64,000 nt of DNA from Henckelia pumila. Its lineage: Eukaryota; Streptophyta; Magnoliopsida; Lamiales; Gesneriaceae. This document shows positions 1 to 12,565 of the stretch, piece after piece (the first letter of the stretch is position 1; each line of letters begins with the position of its first letter). A program made the translations under genes and the position numbers. Where the stretch lies: NCBI RefSeq assembly GCF_033568475.1, contig NC_133122.1, positions 136,469,402 to 136,533,401 on the forward strand, in the 5' to 3' direction. The notes beneath the pieces are model-generated. The model searched no databases. It saw nothing but the letters and a program-made list of their open reading frames with translations, and was not told the DNA's origin.

Positions 1-84
1 ACATACTAATTAGAGGAAGCCGTTGAGTGCAGTATGAGCTGATGAGCCAAAAACCTCGCGTGAATTCAATTGAACCTAGCTACA

Positions 85-2045
85 TGTTGGTATTTTATGT
101 TCGATGCGCAGCGGAAATATGTGAAAAATAAGGTTAAAGACTTTTAAAATTTTTCACTGACAAAACAATTTTGTATAGATCGAACAAAGGATATAGTTTA
201 ATTATAAAACTTCACAAGTTCTCTTATAATTAAACATGCAAAATACTATAATAAATTTATTGATTAAGATTCTATTATATGGAATAAGAATCGTTACCAA
301 AAGTTCTCTGGATGATTCACTACTTGTATGTGATTGGCTCTTCTGGAATTCCTTCAGCTCCACGGTTTTCCTCACCAATCTTCAAATCAACCAACGGACA
401 ATAGTGTGGGCTAACTCTTTCAATTTTTCTCACAAAATTATTAACTAGAATTTTTCACAAAAATTCTAATCTGACAAGAAAGAATGAGACGTGCATATGT
501 GTGTTTCTAGAAAAATATTGATCGATACTTCTAAAAGTTAGAAAACTATTTTTATAGATTAAAATTGAACCGATCAAATCTTATCAATTTTTAATTATAA
601 AAAAAAACAAAATCCCAACTAATTTGAGATTTACACAACTTTGAATTTCAAATTTGCAACCAATTTTCAAAACCAAAAAAATATGGTTCTCGAAAATCTA
701 GCAAAAAATAATTCAAAATTTTTGAATTTTAAATAATGGTAAAATATCTAATATTTGATGTATATTATTTAAAAATCAAAACTTGTTTGAATTTCTATAG
801 AATCAGATAATCATATCCAATTCTAAAACTGAAATCATTTGACATTCAAATAATTATCAAACATCTCATAATTATCTAAAATAATTATTCTCTCTATTTA
901 TCCAAAAACAAATTATATTTGTAATCAAATTACAAATATAAAATATAATATTCTCTTTATTAAATAATAAACAATTTTATTATTTAATCAATTTGTGTGA
1001 ATTAATAATTAATCATATTAATTATTTAAGAGTATCCATTGTGATTGCATGAAGATGGTTTGGGGACCATGGATCCATAATCTCAAGCTCCAATAAATTT
1101 AGATAAAATTAATTAAAGCTCTTTAATTAATTATCTAATTTATTAGTTCCAAGGTTACTCCACTAAAAACCCGAAACTGCACTCTTGAGAAATATGAAAC
1201 ATGCTTAACCAAATATTTGAATAGTCCATCGATATAATCATTACATGTTAATCAATCCTCCGTTCATGGTTCACAATTAGAGCTGGGTGAAATTACCGTT
1301 TTACCCCTTTGTTTGTATCTAAAACCTTAAGTATCATTGATCCACTAGTGAACAGTTAATTCATAATCTAATTATGAATTAGAGCGCTCAAACTGTTCAG
1401 TGCTAGAACCAATACTCAAGGGAACCATTTTAACATCCTTTCAGAAGTTACGGATTCCCATGTCTGTAAATCATATTCTCAGCTGAATATATTTATGAGT
1501 CTCCAAAATGTAAGTATTAAATCTATTACTAAAATAGATTTTAACGAACAAATCAAGAAACACATTAACACAAACAAGGAGTCTATGATTACTCAGGATT
1601 GAGATTGATCTACATAAGATCATCTTAATGATGTTGATTAAAGTTTTTATAACGGTACTTAAATAAAGACTATAAAATCACATCCGGTCCTTGTCCTATA
1701 TAATCAAATAATATAAAATGTCTCTACTTAGTGTCCCCACACTGAAAGTTTGGATAAAACTTTCATATTCAAAATATCAGTAGACTGCATTAATGATTAC
1801 CAATTAAAGATCCATACTTTAATCAATCATGGACATTTTAAATATATTATCTATGATTTTAATCCTCATGTATATAACAATTTTATATACTAAAATCACA
1901 TCAACTATAATATATTATGTATTTTATATAGATATCCATTTTTAAGCAAAACGACATAAAACAATCAAACAATAGAATAAATAATTTTTTTATTTAAAAT
2001 TAACAATTAATAACAAATATCTGTTTTATGGGCACATTTTCAACA
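85..2045 (-). mobile_element. Solo LTR of a Copia-type retrotransposon
   Basis: The segment begins TGTTGGTATTTTATG and ends TTTTCAACA, so it has TG...CA ends with a short TGTTG/CAACA inverted terminus. It is flanked on both sides by the 5-bp direct repeat CTACA (80-84 and 2046-2050), the expected LTR-retrotransposon target duplication. No gag or pol coding is seen in its 1961 bp and no primer-binding or polypurine site adjoins it, which fits a solo LTR left by LTR-LTR recombination. Read on the minus strand it starts like many plant Copia LTRs (TGTTGAAAATGTGCCC), hence the strand. Family assignment is inference; the boundaries are seen directly. Confidence 0.8.
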
Positions 2046-2050
2046 CTACA

Positions 2051-2947
2051 TTGTCTTTAAGGCAGAATAAATGAGTCTGGCTACACTGTCTAGCTTTAAA
2101 CTAGAGAAATGAACCTGGGCAGAAGAAAACGTACGTGTGGAAAAATGCATGGATGTATACAATGTCTTTGATTAAGCTGCAAAGAACAGAAACCAAATAA
2201 TTGATGGTAGAATAAAACATGCATGTGGACTTGCAATCGCGAACATATATATAATGACAAAGTGCATGGATGTATGATAAATATATATATATATATACAT
2301 ATATACATAAATATATATATATATACATATATATATATAATATGTATATGTAATGAAAAAACTGCTTAAAATTATTGATCGATGATGCAATCTGATCATA
2401 TCTTTGCTTGAAAGGCTTCTTATGGACGAATCTTTCTAAAAACTTGTGCTGCATGTGGAATTCCGAGTTTAATATGTTGTGTCGTATGTAGTAAATTGTC
2501 TATTTATAACTTATTATGATAATGAGATTAAAGGTTTCATACTATATATGATCAACTACCATCTTTGTCGATAAATATAAATACGTAATTGTCATGTACA
2601 TGTTACGAGACAATGTTTGGTTCAGGTGATATGAATAATATATATGATCATCGAATGATTAGTACATGAGTGATTAAAAAAATGATAGATAAAGAGATTG
2701 GGATTTCTCCCATCTCGATCAATATCGGGAAAGAGATCGGAAACATAATTTCTGTCCGACGAAAATCCCGACCTGACTATATTAATAATATTATTTTTTA
2801 TATTGATAATTTTATTGATAATTTTTTATTAGTCAAACTAGGGTAAATTTTTACCTTCCCCTTTTCATATTCTCTTCCGCCGTCTTCTATAGAGTTAATG
2901 GGAAAATGCTTTCACTTTCACGATTGAAAATTTTTGTTCGTTCCAAG
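2051..2947. other. Intergenic stretch with AT microsatellite
   Basis: No supportable complete gene. An (AT)n/(ATAC)n simple repeat lies at about 2281-2346. GC-richer text at about 2695-2780 with repeated CCCGAC/GATCGG words resembles a degraded DNA-transposon end. The last 60 bases hold a short open frame from an ATG at about 2907 (MLSLSRLKIFVRSK) that meets the Copia insertion point. It could be a broken first exon, but no product is recognised. Confidence 0.4.
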
Positions 2948-3386
2948 TGTTATGGATTATGCCGGAGTGATCATGAAGATAATATAATTGTGGAATAAAA
3001 TAATCAATAAGGACACCAAGAATTTACGTGGTTCACCCAAAATAGGCTACGTCCACGGAGCTGCTGCAAATATTTAATATCGGATAAATATTACAAGTGT
3101 ACAAAACACTATATCTCTCACCCGATCCCAACACCCAAGTATTACCGAGAAAAAAATATTTCTCTAACTCACACAAGAGAACACTCAAGAAAACCCAAGA
3201 AACTCTCTCTCTTTTTTTTCTTTATTTTTTCTTTGCTCTCTGCGCTGTGGGATATTTTGAATGGGGGGAGAGGAGCTCAATTTATAGAGCTCCTCTCCGC
3301 GTTTAGTTAAATGCGGGGCATTTAATTTACTTCCCAACTAAGAAGCCCCATCTGCCACCATCCCACCAATCACCTGCCACCTAACA
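2948..3386 (-). repeat. LTR 1 of the tandem Copia array
   Basis: Outer left LTR (439 bp), the 3' LTR in element orientation. It is preceded by the target duplication CCAAG and followed by AATCTCCCACTTG, the complement of the polypurine tract. It differs from LTR 2 by scattered substitutions and by a short CCCACCTGCCACCT length difference near the right end. Confidence 0.85.
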
Positions 3387-3414
3387 AATCTCCCACTTGA
3401 AGACTTGATTTCAA

Positions 3415-5880
3415 TCATGGCTTCACACAGTCAATGTAGCAGCTCATGCCTTTTCTCTTATATTTGCAGTCCATGTCGTCTTTCATGGCTAACTCCCACT
3501 TGATTGAATCATCATTTTGCATCGCTTCTTCAAAGGACTCCGGTTCACCTTTATCTGTCAGCAAAATATAATGAAGTGTTGGAGAGTATTTCTGAGGTGG
3601 TTTGATTGTTCTAGAAGATCTCCTGAGTTCAATTTCCCGAGTTATTGGTTCATCATCTTGTGCAACAGTTTCTTTATCTTTCAGGTTACTGGTTTTCGAC
3701 TTATTCACAGAAATATCCATCAATGGTATTTCATCCGTCTTCTTGACTTCAGGACATTCATCACCAGCTCCAACGCTTGACATGTCCTTATACATCACAT
3801 ACTCATTGAAGATTACATCTCTGCTCCGAACGATCTTTCGATTTTGGTCATCCCAAAACCGATAACCAAACTCATTATCTCCATAACCAATAAAGAAACA
3901 CTTCTTTGATTTAGGATCAAGTTTTGTTCTGCTAGCTGAATCAATGTGAACATATGATAAACATCCAAATACTTTGAAGAAAGAAAGGTTTACTTCTTTT
4001 TCGCTCCAGACTTCTTCAGGTATTTTGTAATCAAGCGGAACCGAAGGTCCTCTGTTGATCAGATAAGCTGCAGTGTTAACTGCATCAGCCCATAATGATT
4101 TCGGCAGTCCAGCGTGCAATCTCATGCTCTTGGAACGTTCATTCAGGGTCCTGTTCATTCTTTCAGCCACACCATTCTGTTGAGGTGTACCAGGAATGGT
4201 TTTCTCCATCTTGATCCCGTTCTGTGCACAATACTTCTTGAACTCAACATCTTCATATTCTCCTCCGTTATCAGACCGTAAGCACTTCACCTTCAAGTTG
4301 GTCTCATTCTCCACCATGGCTTTCCACCTCTTAAAGATTTCGTACACATCAGATTTATTTTTCAAAAAATAAACGCAAACCTTCATGCTCGAATCATCGA
4401 TAAATGTGACATAATATCGTGAGCCGCCAAGGGATGTCATAGGAGATGGACCCACACGTCAGTATGAACCAGCTTCAACTTTGCTGCTTTTGGTTCTCTA
4501 CCGCCTTTCGAAAAGCTCACCCTTTTTCTGTTTTCCAAGAACACAACTTTCACACAGTTTGTGTTCGACAGTTTTTAACTCCGGTAGCTTCCCTTTTGAT
4601 ATCAGCATCTTCATTCATTTCTCACTCATATGTCCAAGTCTACAGTACCATAGACTTGAGTTAGCTCCAGCACCCATAGTTGCTAACATGTCTCTGCAAC
4701 TGGAAGTCATGTAGAGGGTTCCAGTTTTCTGTCCTCGAGCAACAATCATGGCTCCTTTGCTCACTTTCCAAGAGCCATCACCAAAGGTCACTTTATGACC
4801 TTCGTCATCGAGCTGTCCCACTGAGATCAGATTTCGGGTCAACTTTGGTACATGCCTCACTTTGTTGAGTTTCCAGATAGATCCGTTTGACATTTTCAAT
4901 TGGACATCACCCATACCAGCTATTTCCAGAGGTTTTTCATCAGCCAGGAAAACTTTTTCGTAATTACCAGCAATGTAATTACTGAATACCTCACGATCAC
5001 CGGTGGTATGAAATGAAGCTCCCGAATCCATAACCCAAGAATCAACCGGGTTTTCCATGGATAGTACTAAGGCATCATGTACATCCTCAGTAACAGCATT
5101 TGCATTATTCTTGGATGATCTGCAGTCCTTTTTCATGTGACCAGTTTCACCACATCTCCAGCACTTTAATTTCTTTTCGAATGTATTTTTGTCTTTTCCA
5201 CTCTTTGATTTGAATCTGCCACGCCATCGGTTAGAACCTTTTTCGCTACTCCTGCCCCTACTTCTGTTTTCGAGATTTAGGGCAGATCTCGATGATTTTG
5301 CTTCTCCCGAATCCCTCTTGCGAACTTCTTCACCAAGGATTCGATCTCTAACATCATTGAATTGTAACTTTCCTTTTCCAGTAGAATTGCTAACCGCTGC
5401 CCGCATCGGCTCCCAAGCATTTGGTAAAGACGCCAAAAGAATAAGTGCACGTATCTCATCATCAAATTTAATTTCAACTGATGTTAGCTGGGAAACAATC
5501 GTGTTGAATTCATTGATGTGTGCCGCCACCGAAGCACCTTCCTCCATCTTCAAGTTGAATAACTTTTTCATGAGGAACATTTTATTATTTGCTGATGGCT
5601 TCTCGTACATGTCCGATAAAATGGACATCATCTCCTCCGTGGTTTTTGCCTCCGCCACATTGTGCGCCACGTTCTTTGTTAGGGTCAATCGTATTACCCC
5701 TAACACTTGTCGGTCAAGAAGCTCCCACTCATCATCCTCCATCGTTTCTGGCTTCACCCCGGATAGAGGTTGATGTAGCTTCTTGCTGTACAGATAATCT
5801 TTAATCTGTAACCGCCAGAACGTGAAATCTGTACCGTCGAACTTATTAATTCCCGGTCCCGATCCGTCATTTCCGGCCAT
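3415..5880 (-). pseudogene. Copia gag-protease-integrase, copy 1 (frameshifted, RT deleted)
   Basis: Translation starts at 5880 with MAGNDGSGPG. Seen in order: a UBN2-type gag; a CCHC zinc knuckle (CWRCGETGHMKKDC, about residues 239-252); a protease with DSGA (SWVMDSGASFH); and the start of the integrase HHCC domain (LWYCRLGHMSEK). A TGA follows at about 4615. The integrase resumes at 4455 in another frame, with core residues in FIDDSS, RSDNGGEYED and QQNGVAERMNRT, and a GAG-pol linker. The frame then stops at 3415 just after EEAMQNDDSIKWELAMKDD, exactly where family members enter reverse transcriptase, so RT and RNase H are deleted. The stop and two one-base frameshifts between 4455 and 4615 are shared with copy 2, so they predate the duplication. 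Confidence 0.85.
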
Positions 5881-6021
5881 CGCTTCACCTGCCTTAATAA
5901 AATTTCAAAAAATCTTTTCTGATGTGGAAGATCTGACAAAGCTGCAACCACAGAGCATACTCAGAATTTTAAAAAAAATTTCACCAAGGCTCCCGGACAC
6001 CGTAACAGCTTTGATACTAGT

Positions 6022-6483
6022 TGTTATGGATTATGCCGGAGTGATCATGACGATAATATAATTGCGGAATAAAATAATCAATAAGGACACCAAGGATTTA
6101 CGTGATTCACCCAAAATAGGCTACGTTCACGGAGCTGCTGCAAATATTTAATACCGGAGAAATATTACAAGTGTACAAAACACTATATCTCTCACCCGAT
6201 CCCAACACCCGAGTATTACCGAGAAAAAAATATTTCTCTAACTCACACAAGAGAACACTCAAGAAAACCCAAGAAACTCTCTCTCTTTTTTTTTCCTTTC
6301 TTTTTTCTTTGCTCTCTGCGCTGTGGGATATTTTGAATGGGGGGAGAGGAGCTCAATTTATAGAGCTCCTCTCCGCGTTTAGTTAAATGCAGGGCATTTA
6401 ATTTACTTCCCAACTAAGAAGCCCCATCTGCCACCATCCCACCAATCACCTCCCACCTGCCACCTCCCACCTGCCACCTAACA
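6022..6483 (-). repeat. LTR 2 (middle LTR shared by both copies)
   Basis: A 462-bp LTR between the two internal regions, serving as 5' LTR of copy 1 and 3' LTR of copy 2. It is followed on the plus strand by the polypurine-tract complement of copy 2 and preceded by the primer-binding complement of copy 1 (GCTTTGATACTA at about 6008-6019). Confidence 0.85.
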
Positions 6484-6511
6484 AATCTCCCACTTGAAGA
6501 CTTGATTTCAA

Positions 6512-8977
6512 TCATGGCTTCACACAGTCAATGTAGCAGCTCATGCCTTTTCTCTTATATTTGCAGTCCATGTCGTCTTTCATGGCTAACTCCCACTTGA
6601 TTGAATCATCATTTTGCATCGCTTCTTCAAAGGTCTCCGGTTCACCTTTATCTGTCAGCAAAATATAATGAAGTGTTGGAGAGTATTTCTGAGGTGGTTT
6701 GATTGTTCTAGAAGATCTCCTGAGTTCAATTTCCCGAGTTATTGGTTCATCATCTTGTGCAACAGTTTCTTTATCTTTCAGGTTACTGGTTTTCGACTCA
6801 TTCACAGAAATATCCATCAATGGTATTTCATCCGTCTTCTTGACTTCAGGACATTCATCACCAGCTCCAACGCTTGACATGTCCTTATACATCACATACT
6901 CATTGAAGATTACATCTCTGCTCCGAACGATCTTTCGATTTTGGTCATCCCAAAACCGATAACCAAACTCATTATCTCCATAACCAATAAAGAAACACTT
7001 CTTTGATTTTGGATCAAGTTTTGTTCTGCTAGCTGAATCAATGTGAACATATGATAAACATCCAAACACTTTCAAGAAAGAAAGGTTTACTTCTTTTTCG
7101 CTCCAGACTTCTTCAGGTATTTTGTAATCAAGCGGAACCGAAGGTCCTCTGTTGATCAGATAAGCTGCAGTGTTAACTGCATCAGCCCATAATGATTTCG
7201 GCAGTCCAGCGTGCAATCTCATGCTCTTGGAACGTTCATTCAGGGTCCTGTTCATTCTTTCAGCCACACCATTCTGTTGAGGTGTACCAGGAATGGTTTT
7301 CTCCATCTTGATCCCGTTCTGTGCACAATACTTCTTGAACTCAACATCTTCATATTCTCCTCCGTTATCAGACCGTAAGCATTTCACCTTCAATTTGGTC
7401 TCATTCTCCACCATGGCTTTCCACCTCTTAAAGATTTCGTACACATCAAATTTATTTTTCAAAAAATAAACGCAAACCTTCATGCTCGAATCATCGATAA
7501 ATGTGACATAATATCGTGAGCCGCCAAGGGATGTCATAGGAGATGGACCCACACGTCAGTATGAACCAGATTCAACTTTGCTGCTTTTGGTTCTCTACCG
7601 CCTTTCGAAAAGCTCACCCTTTTTCTGTTTTCCAAGAACACAACTTTCACACAGTTTGTGTTCGACAGTTTTTAACTCCGGTAGCTTCCCTTTTGATATT
7701 AGCATCTTCATTCATTTCTCACTCATATGTCCAAGTCTACAGTACCATAGACTTGAGTTAGCTCCAGCACCCACAGTTGCTAACATGTCTCTGCAACTGG
7801 AAGTCATGTAGAGGGTTCCAGTTTTCTGTCCTCGAGCAACAATCATGGCTCCTTTGCTCACTTTCCAAGAGCCATCACCAAAGGTCACTTTATGACCTTC
7901 GTCATCGAGCTGTCCCACTGAGATCAGATTTCGGGTCAACTTTGGTACATGCCTCACTTTGTTGAGTTTCCAGATAGATCCGTTTGACATTTTCAATTGG
8001 ACATCACCCATACCAGCTATTTCCAGAGGTTTTGCATCAGCCAGGAAAACTTTTTCATAATTACCAGCAATGTAATTACTGAATACCTCACGATCACCGG
8101 TGGTATGAAATGAAGCTCCCGAATCCATAACCCAAGAATCAACCGGGTTTTCCATGGATAGTACTAAGACATCATGTACATCCTCAGTAACAGCATTTGC
8201 ATTATTCTTGGATGATCTGCAGTCCTTTTTCATGTGACCAGTTTCACCACATCTCCAACACTTTAATTTCTTTTCGAATGTATTTTTGTCTTTTCCACTC
8301 TTTGATTTGAATCTGCCACGCCATCGGTTAGAACCTTTTTCGCTACTCCTGCCCCTACTTCTGTTTTAAAGATTTAGGGCAGATCTCGATGATTTTGCTT
8401 CTCCCGAATCCCTCTTGCAAACTTCTTCACCAAGGATTCGATCTCTAACATCATTGAATTGTAACTTTCCTTTTCCAGTAGAATTGCTAACCGCTGCCCG
8501 CATCGGCTCCCAAGCATTTGGTAAAGACGCCAAAAGAATAAGTGCACGTATCTCATCATCAAATTTAATTTCAACTGATGTTAGCTGGGAAACAATCGTG
8601 TTGAATTCATTGATGTGTGCCGCCACCGAAGCACCTTCCTCCATCTTCAAGTTGAATAACTTTTTCATGAGGAACATTTTATTATTTGCTGATGGCTTCT
8701 CGTACATGTCCGATAAAATGGACATCATCTCCTCCGTGGTTTTTGCCTCCGCCACATTGTGCGTCACGTTCTTTGTTAGGGTCAATCGTATTACCCCTAA
8801 CACTTGTCGGTCAAGAAGCTCCCACTCATCATCCTCCATCTTTTCTGGCTTCACCCCGGATAGAGGTTGATGTAGCTTCTTGCTGTACAGATAATCTTTA
8901 ATCTGTAACCGCTAGAACGTGAAATCTGTACCGTCGAACTTATTAATTCCCGGTCCCGATCCGTCATTTTCGGCCAT
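6512..8977 (-). pseudogene. Copia gag-protease-integrase, copy 2 (frameshifted, RT deleted)
   Basis: A near-identical repeat of copy 1 with the same domain order (gag, CCHC knuckle, DSGA protease, split integrase) and the same missing RT/RNase H. Extra damage is seen only here: a Trp codon near the gag start is TAG (at about 8913), and a TAA lies just downstream of the gag core (at about 8366), where copy 1 reads Glu. The clean frames are therefore 8366-8854, 7712-8233 and 6512-7552. Gag is more damaged than in copy 1, so copy 2 cannot supply an intact gag. Confidence 0.85.
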
Positions 8978-9759
8978 CGCTTCACCTGCCTTAATAAAAT
9001 TTCAAAAAATCTTTTCTGATGTGGAAGATCAGACAAAGCTGCAACCACAGAGCATACTCAGAATTTTAAAAAAAATTTCACCAAGGCTCCCGGACACCGT
9101 AACAGCTTTGATACTAGTTGTTATGGATTATGCCGGAGTGATCATGACGATAATATAATTGCGGAATAAAATAATCAATAAGGACACCAAGGATTTACGT
9201 GGTTCACCCAAAATAGGCTACGTCCACGGAGCTGCTGCAAATATTTAATACCGGAGAAATATTACAAGTGTACAAAACACTATATCTCTCACCTGATCCC
9301 AACACCCGAGTATTACCGAGAAAAAAATATTTCTCTAACTCACACAAGAGAACACTCAAGAAAACCCAAGAAACTCTCTCTCTTTTTTTTCCTTTCTTTT
9401 TTCTTTGCTCTCTGCGCTGTGGGATATTTTGAATGGGGGGAGAGGAGCTCACACTAGTAGAATTTTCAGTTTTTACTTCGCCACTATTTACTTCGTTAAT
9501 TATTAATTACGAAGTAATATGTAATAATATACTTCAGTAATTAGACCGCCGAAGTAAAAACGCACTTTTTACTTCAGATTTTAAAAAACCCGGGCTTCAC
9601 TAATAATGTTATGTCACATTTTTACTTTGACATATTATATTATATGAAGTAAAAGGTAAAAAATTAAATTTATGATGATATATGCTGAAGTAAAAAATAT
9701 TACCAGATAATCTCCCGTTCACCATTTAAATTTCTTACAACTTTTCTCTCATATCCTTC

Positions 9760-9890
9760 AATCCCCTTTCTTCTACAACCCTAGCGGCCGCTGCTTTGCA
9801 TCTCCAGCCATCCACCACCTCTAGGAACTGCTCGCTAACGCCGTAATTGGAAAGCCAAAGGCCTGAATCCTAGCGGCACTAGCCGGTTCC
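9760..9890. repeat. Leader-like direct repeat, copy A, inside the CACTA element
   Basis: Shares words such as TTTGCATCTCCAGCC, GCCGTAATT and GGTCTGAATCC (with variants) with about 11070-11165. Both begin with a C/T-rich stretch ending in a GGCCGC motif. This suggests one captured segment was duplicated within the element, or two related host segments were captured. Confidence 0.55.
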
Positions 9891-11059
9891 TCCCGGTTTG
9901 ATGTTTCCATAAGCAGGGATCTATTTCTTGCTTTTCATTTTATGTATTTCTCGCAAGTTTGACTTGAAATTCCGTTTTTGATGGGTCGAAGTTTCATTTT
10001 CATGTATTTACTTTGAGTTCCTTAATTTCTATTAACCGAACCTCAAGCTATTTCGAGCATAGTCCAGTCTTTTCCCCTAAATTTATGGCCACGATGATGG
10101 GCTTCTTTCTATGTTCCATGTTTTTTTTTTGGTTTTTTTTTCATATCAGTTGAATATCTTTCGGTTTTGTGTTCTTGTGATGCATTGCTTTCTTCTGGTT
10201 TTGTTGTGTCTAACCTCTGGGATATGCAGGTCACTTAAGATGATTTTATTATAATTATTTTCATAATATAAATGTTACATGAATCATGTTTACAGATTTG
10301 TCCATTGTGGAGAAACTACTTCCAAAACACACTGGGTCTTATAGGTCGGCAATGTCTTAAGAAGGTGAAGTCATCTCATATCTGTTGTCTTTGTTTTTGT
10401 CTCTTCCTTCCTTGTGGTCGCATTAATCCATTTCCTCTCCATCCAGAATTTTTATTATTAACTGTCGGTATCCACTGTTGTATATTTAGTGGGGATTTCG
10501 CAGATGTGTGAAGATATGTTGGGTGAACACTAACAAAACTAATGCAACTCCTGGCTTACGTCATGATTCTCATACTTTAGTTCAGCGCTCAAAGGTTAGG
10601 CTGAAAGCATTCTATTTAATAATAATGCATGACGCTGATGTCTTCCTAGACTTACTATGTTGTCTTTTCTTTTGTTTATACAAATTAAAATGTCAAAACT
10701 AATTGGAATAATTGATTTAGGGCCTATTGAAATGCATTCGGACATGACTTCAAATTAGATATCAATCACGAGGAGACCTCCGGGCTCAAAATTGATGCAG
10801 TCATCGAGTATTTCCCATGAAAAAATGTGTTTGGGTTATTACTTAAGAAGTTTAGAAAACTAATAGCCATTTATGATTTTAAAAAAAAAATTAGTTTTTG
10901 TTTTAATCCATAGCGAAAAGAACTTCCTTAGATTCAGTTTCTATAACCATAATTATAATTTCCCTTTCACCTTTAATTCTAACTTTTATAACTAAGTAAA
11001 AAAAAAAAAAGAAAAAGAAAACACAACTCACGTAGAAACAAATCAACCTATCCCCTTTC

Positions 11060-11165
11060 TTCTTCAACTTAAGTGGCCGCCGATTTGCATCTCCAGCCGT
11101 CCATCACCGTCGGAAACCGCTCTCCAATGCCATAATTTGAAATCCCAAGGTCTGAATCCTTCTAT
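11060..11165. repeat. Leader-like direct repeat, copy B, inside the CACTA element
   Basis: Second, diverged copy of the segment at about 9760-9890. It carries GGCCGCCGATTTGCATCTCC and TCTGAATCC in the same order and orientation. Confidence 0.55.
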
Positions 11166-12329
11166 TTTGGTATCAATTTGGGTTTTACATGTTTTGGAAG
11201 ATGTTTCCGTTGACATGTATTGTACTATTTCATCTAAGCTTTTACTAATTGTTTTCAACAAAGATTTTGATAAATGATTTCGGAATGTGGGAATCAATCT
11301 TATACAACTCGACAGATATGCAATTCAATTATAGGAAGAAAGAGTGGATTAGCTCTCCTGCTAACATCTCCATTTTCTCCAATTTCGTATGCTCCACTGA
11401 TATTTTTCCTTTGAATAATACAGATTCCACTTTAAAATTTGAAATAACATTTGCAACATGTCGTGTTTTATAACACATTTCATAATATTTTTGCATTTAA
11501 CAGTGCTGAAAGAGAATAGCCCCTGTATTTGATGACTATTGTAGTTGTGTACTTGTATATTTACTTTGCAACAATATATGTAATACTTAACTAGATTACT
11601 GAGATATTTGGTGGTACCTTCTTATGCATACGAGTCGTTATTTATTCCCACGAGGGCTTGATGTTTATTCAAATGGAAGCATAACCGTTTTTTGGATTTT
11701 TTTTACTTTGTATGTTTTTAGCGTTTTGGAAGCAGTTCTGTTCCTACTCATCTCATTGGAGTTGCATTACTTCGGGGATATCCTTTTCCTTTTCTCCTCG
11801 TACATGTATATGTAAATGTTTAAGCCGTCATTGTTGGTGGTGCTGATGAGACCAGCCCTTCAAAAATGAGAGTACGAGTTCGTGCAAGAAACATCTATTT
11901 CTGTATCAATTCCTAATTAGGTGGTTAAGCTGACAGATTTGTTATATTATGATCTACGATAGTAGAGAATCTTTGGATCATAAATTCCCTAATTATTTTT
12001 TGTTGATGTCCCTGGACCTGACCCACTTTTTTGACATCTTAATGTTTTTTTAAATGCAGATTTATTTATTGGGATGGTATTGATTTTTCAGATGCCATTT
12101 TCAAAAAAATGGCATTCCCAAAAACATATTATTTATTTTATACTTACCTTTTCCATTCAGATTATGACGATGCATTTTTATTAGCTTGACCACACAACTG
12201 GTGGCATGCTACTCTATACTACTTAGAAGGTCAGGCTCCTATGTTTAACTTGTTTACCTTATTGTATATGGGTGTTCCATGTTATGACAATATGATTATT
12301 ATATGAAATGTGTGCATATGAAATCCAAA

Positions 12330-12565
12330 TCAGATTTAAGGTTTTTCGATATCTATTTGTTCGTTTTGGTAATGAACCACACCATGGACAAGGTTGGTTG
12401 TTTCTGTCTCAAGCTAATTTATCTACTTTATTGCTTATATTTTTATTTTTTTTTTTTATGGATTTTGATCCAGTGACAATCCAGGGTAATATCCAAGACC
12501 ACTACCTAATATCCCAGAGTTGAAGCATGCTCCTGATACTGCAAAGGAAGGAGAGATTATGAAGT
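12330..12565 (+). pseudogene. Possible captured exons inside the CACTA element, product unknown
   Basis: A run reading FVRFGNEPHHGQ ends at a GT-like site near 12391. After a T-rich stretch and a CAG near 12485, an open frame reads PRPLPNIPELKHAPDTAKEG and stops at TGA after EIMK. The second piece has the compositional look of a real C-terminal exon. I do not recognise the donor gene, and splice sites were judged by eye. Confidence 0.3.

Noticed and set aside
2096-2454. Open frames over the AT microsatellite
   Set aside because: They translate simple AT repeats (runs of Tyr/Ile) and have no domain or splice context.
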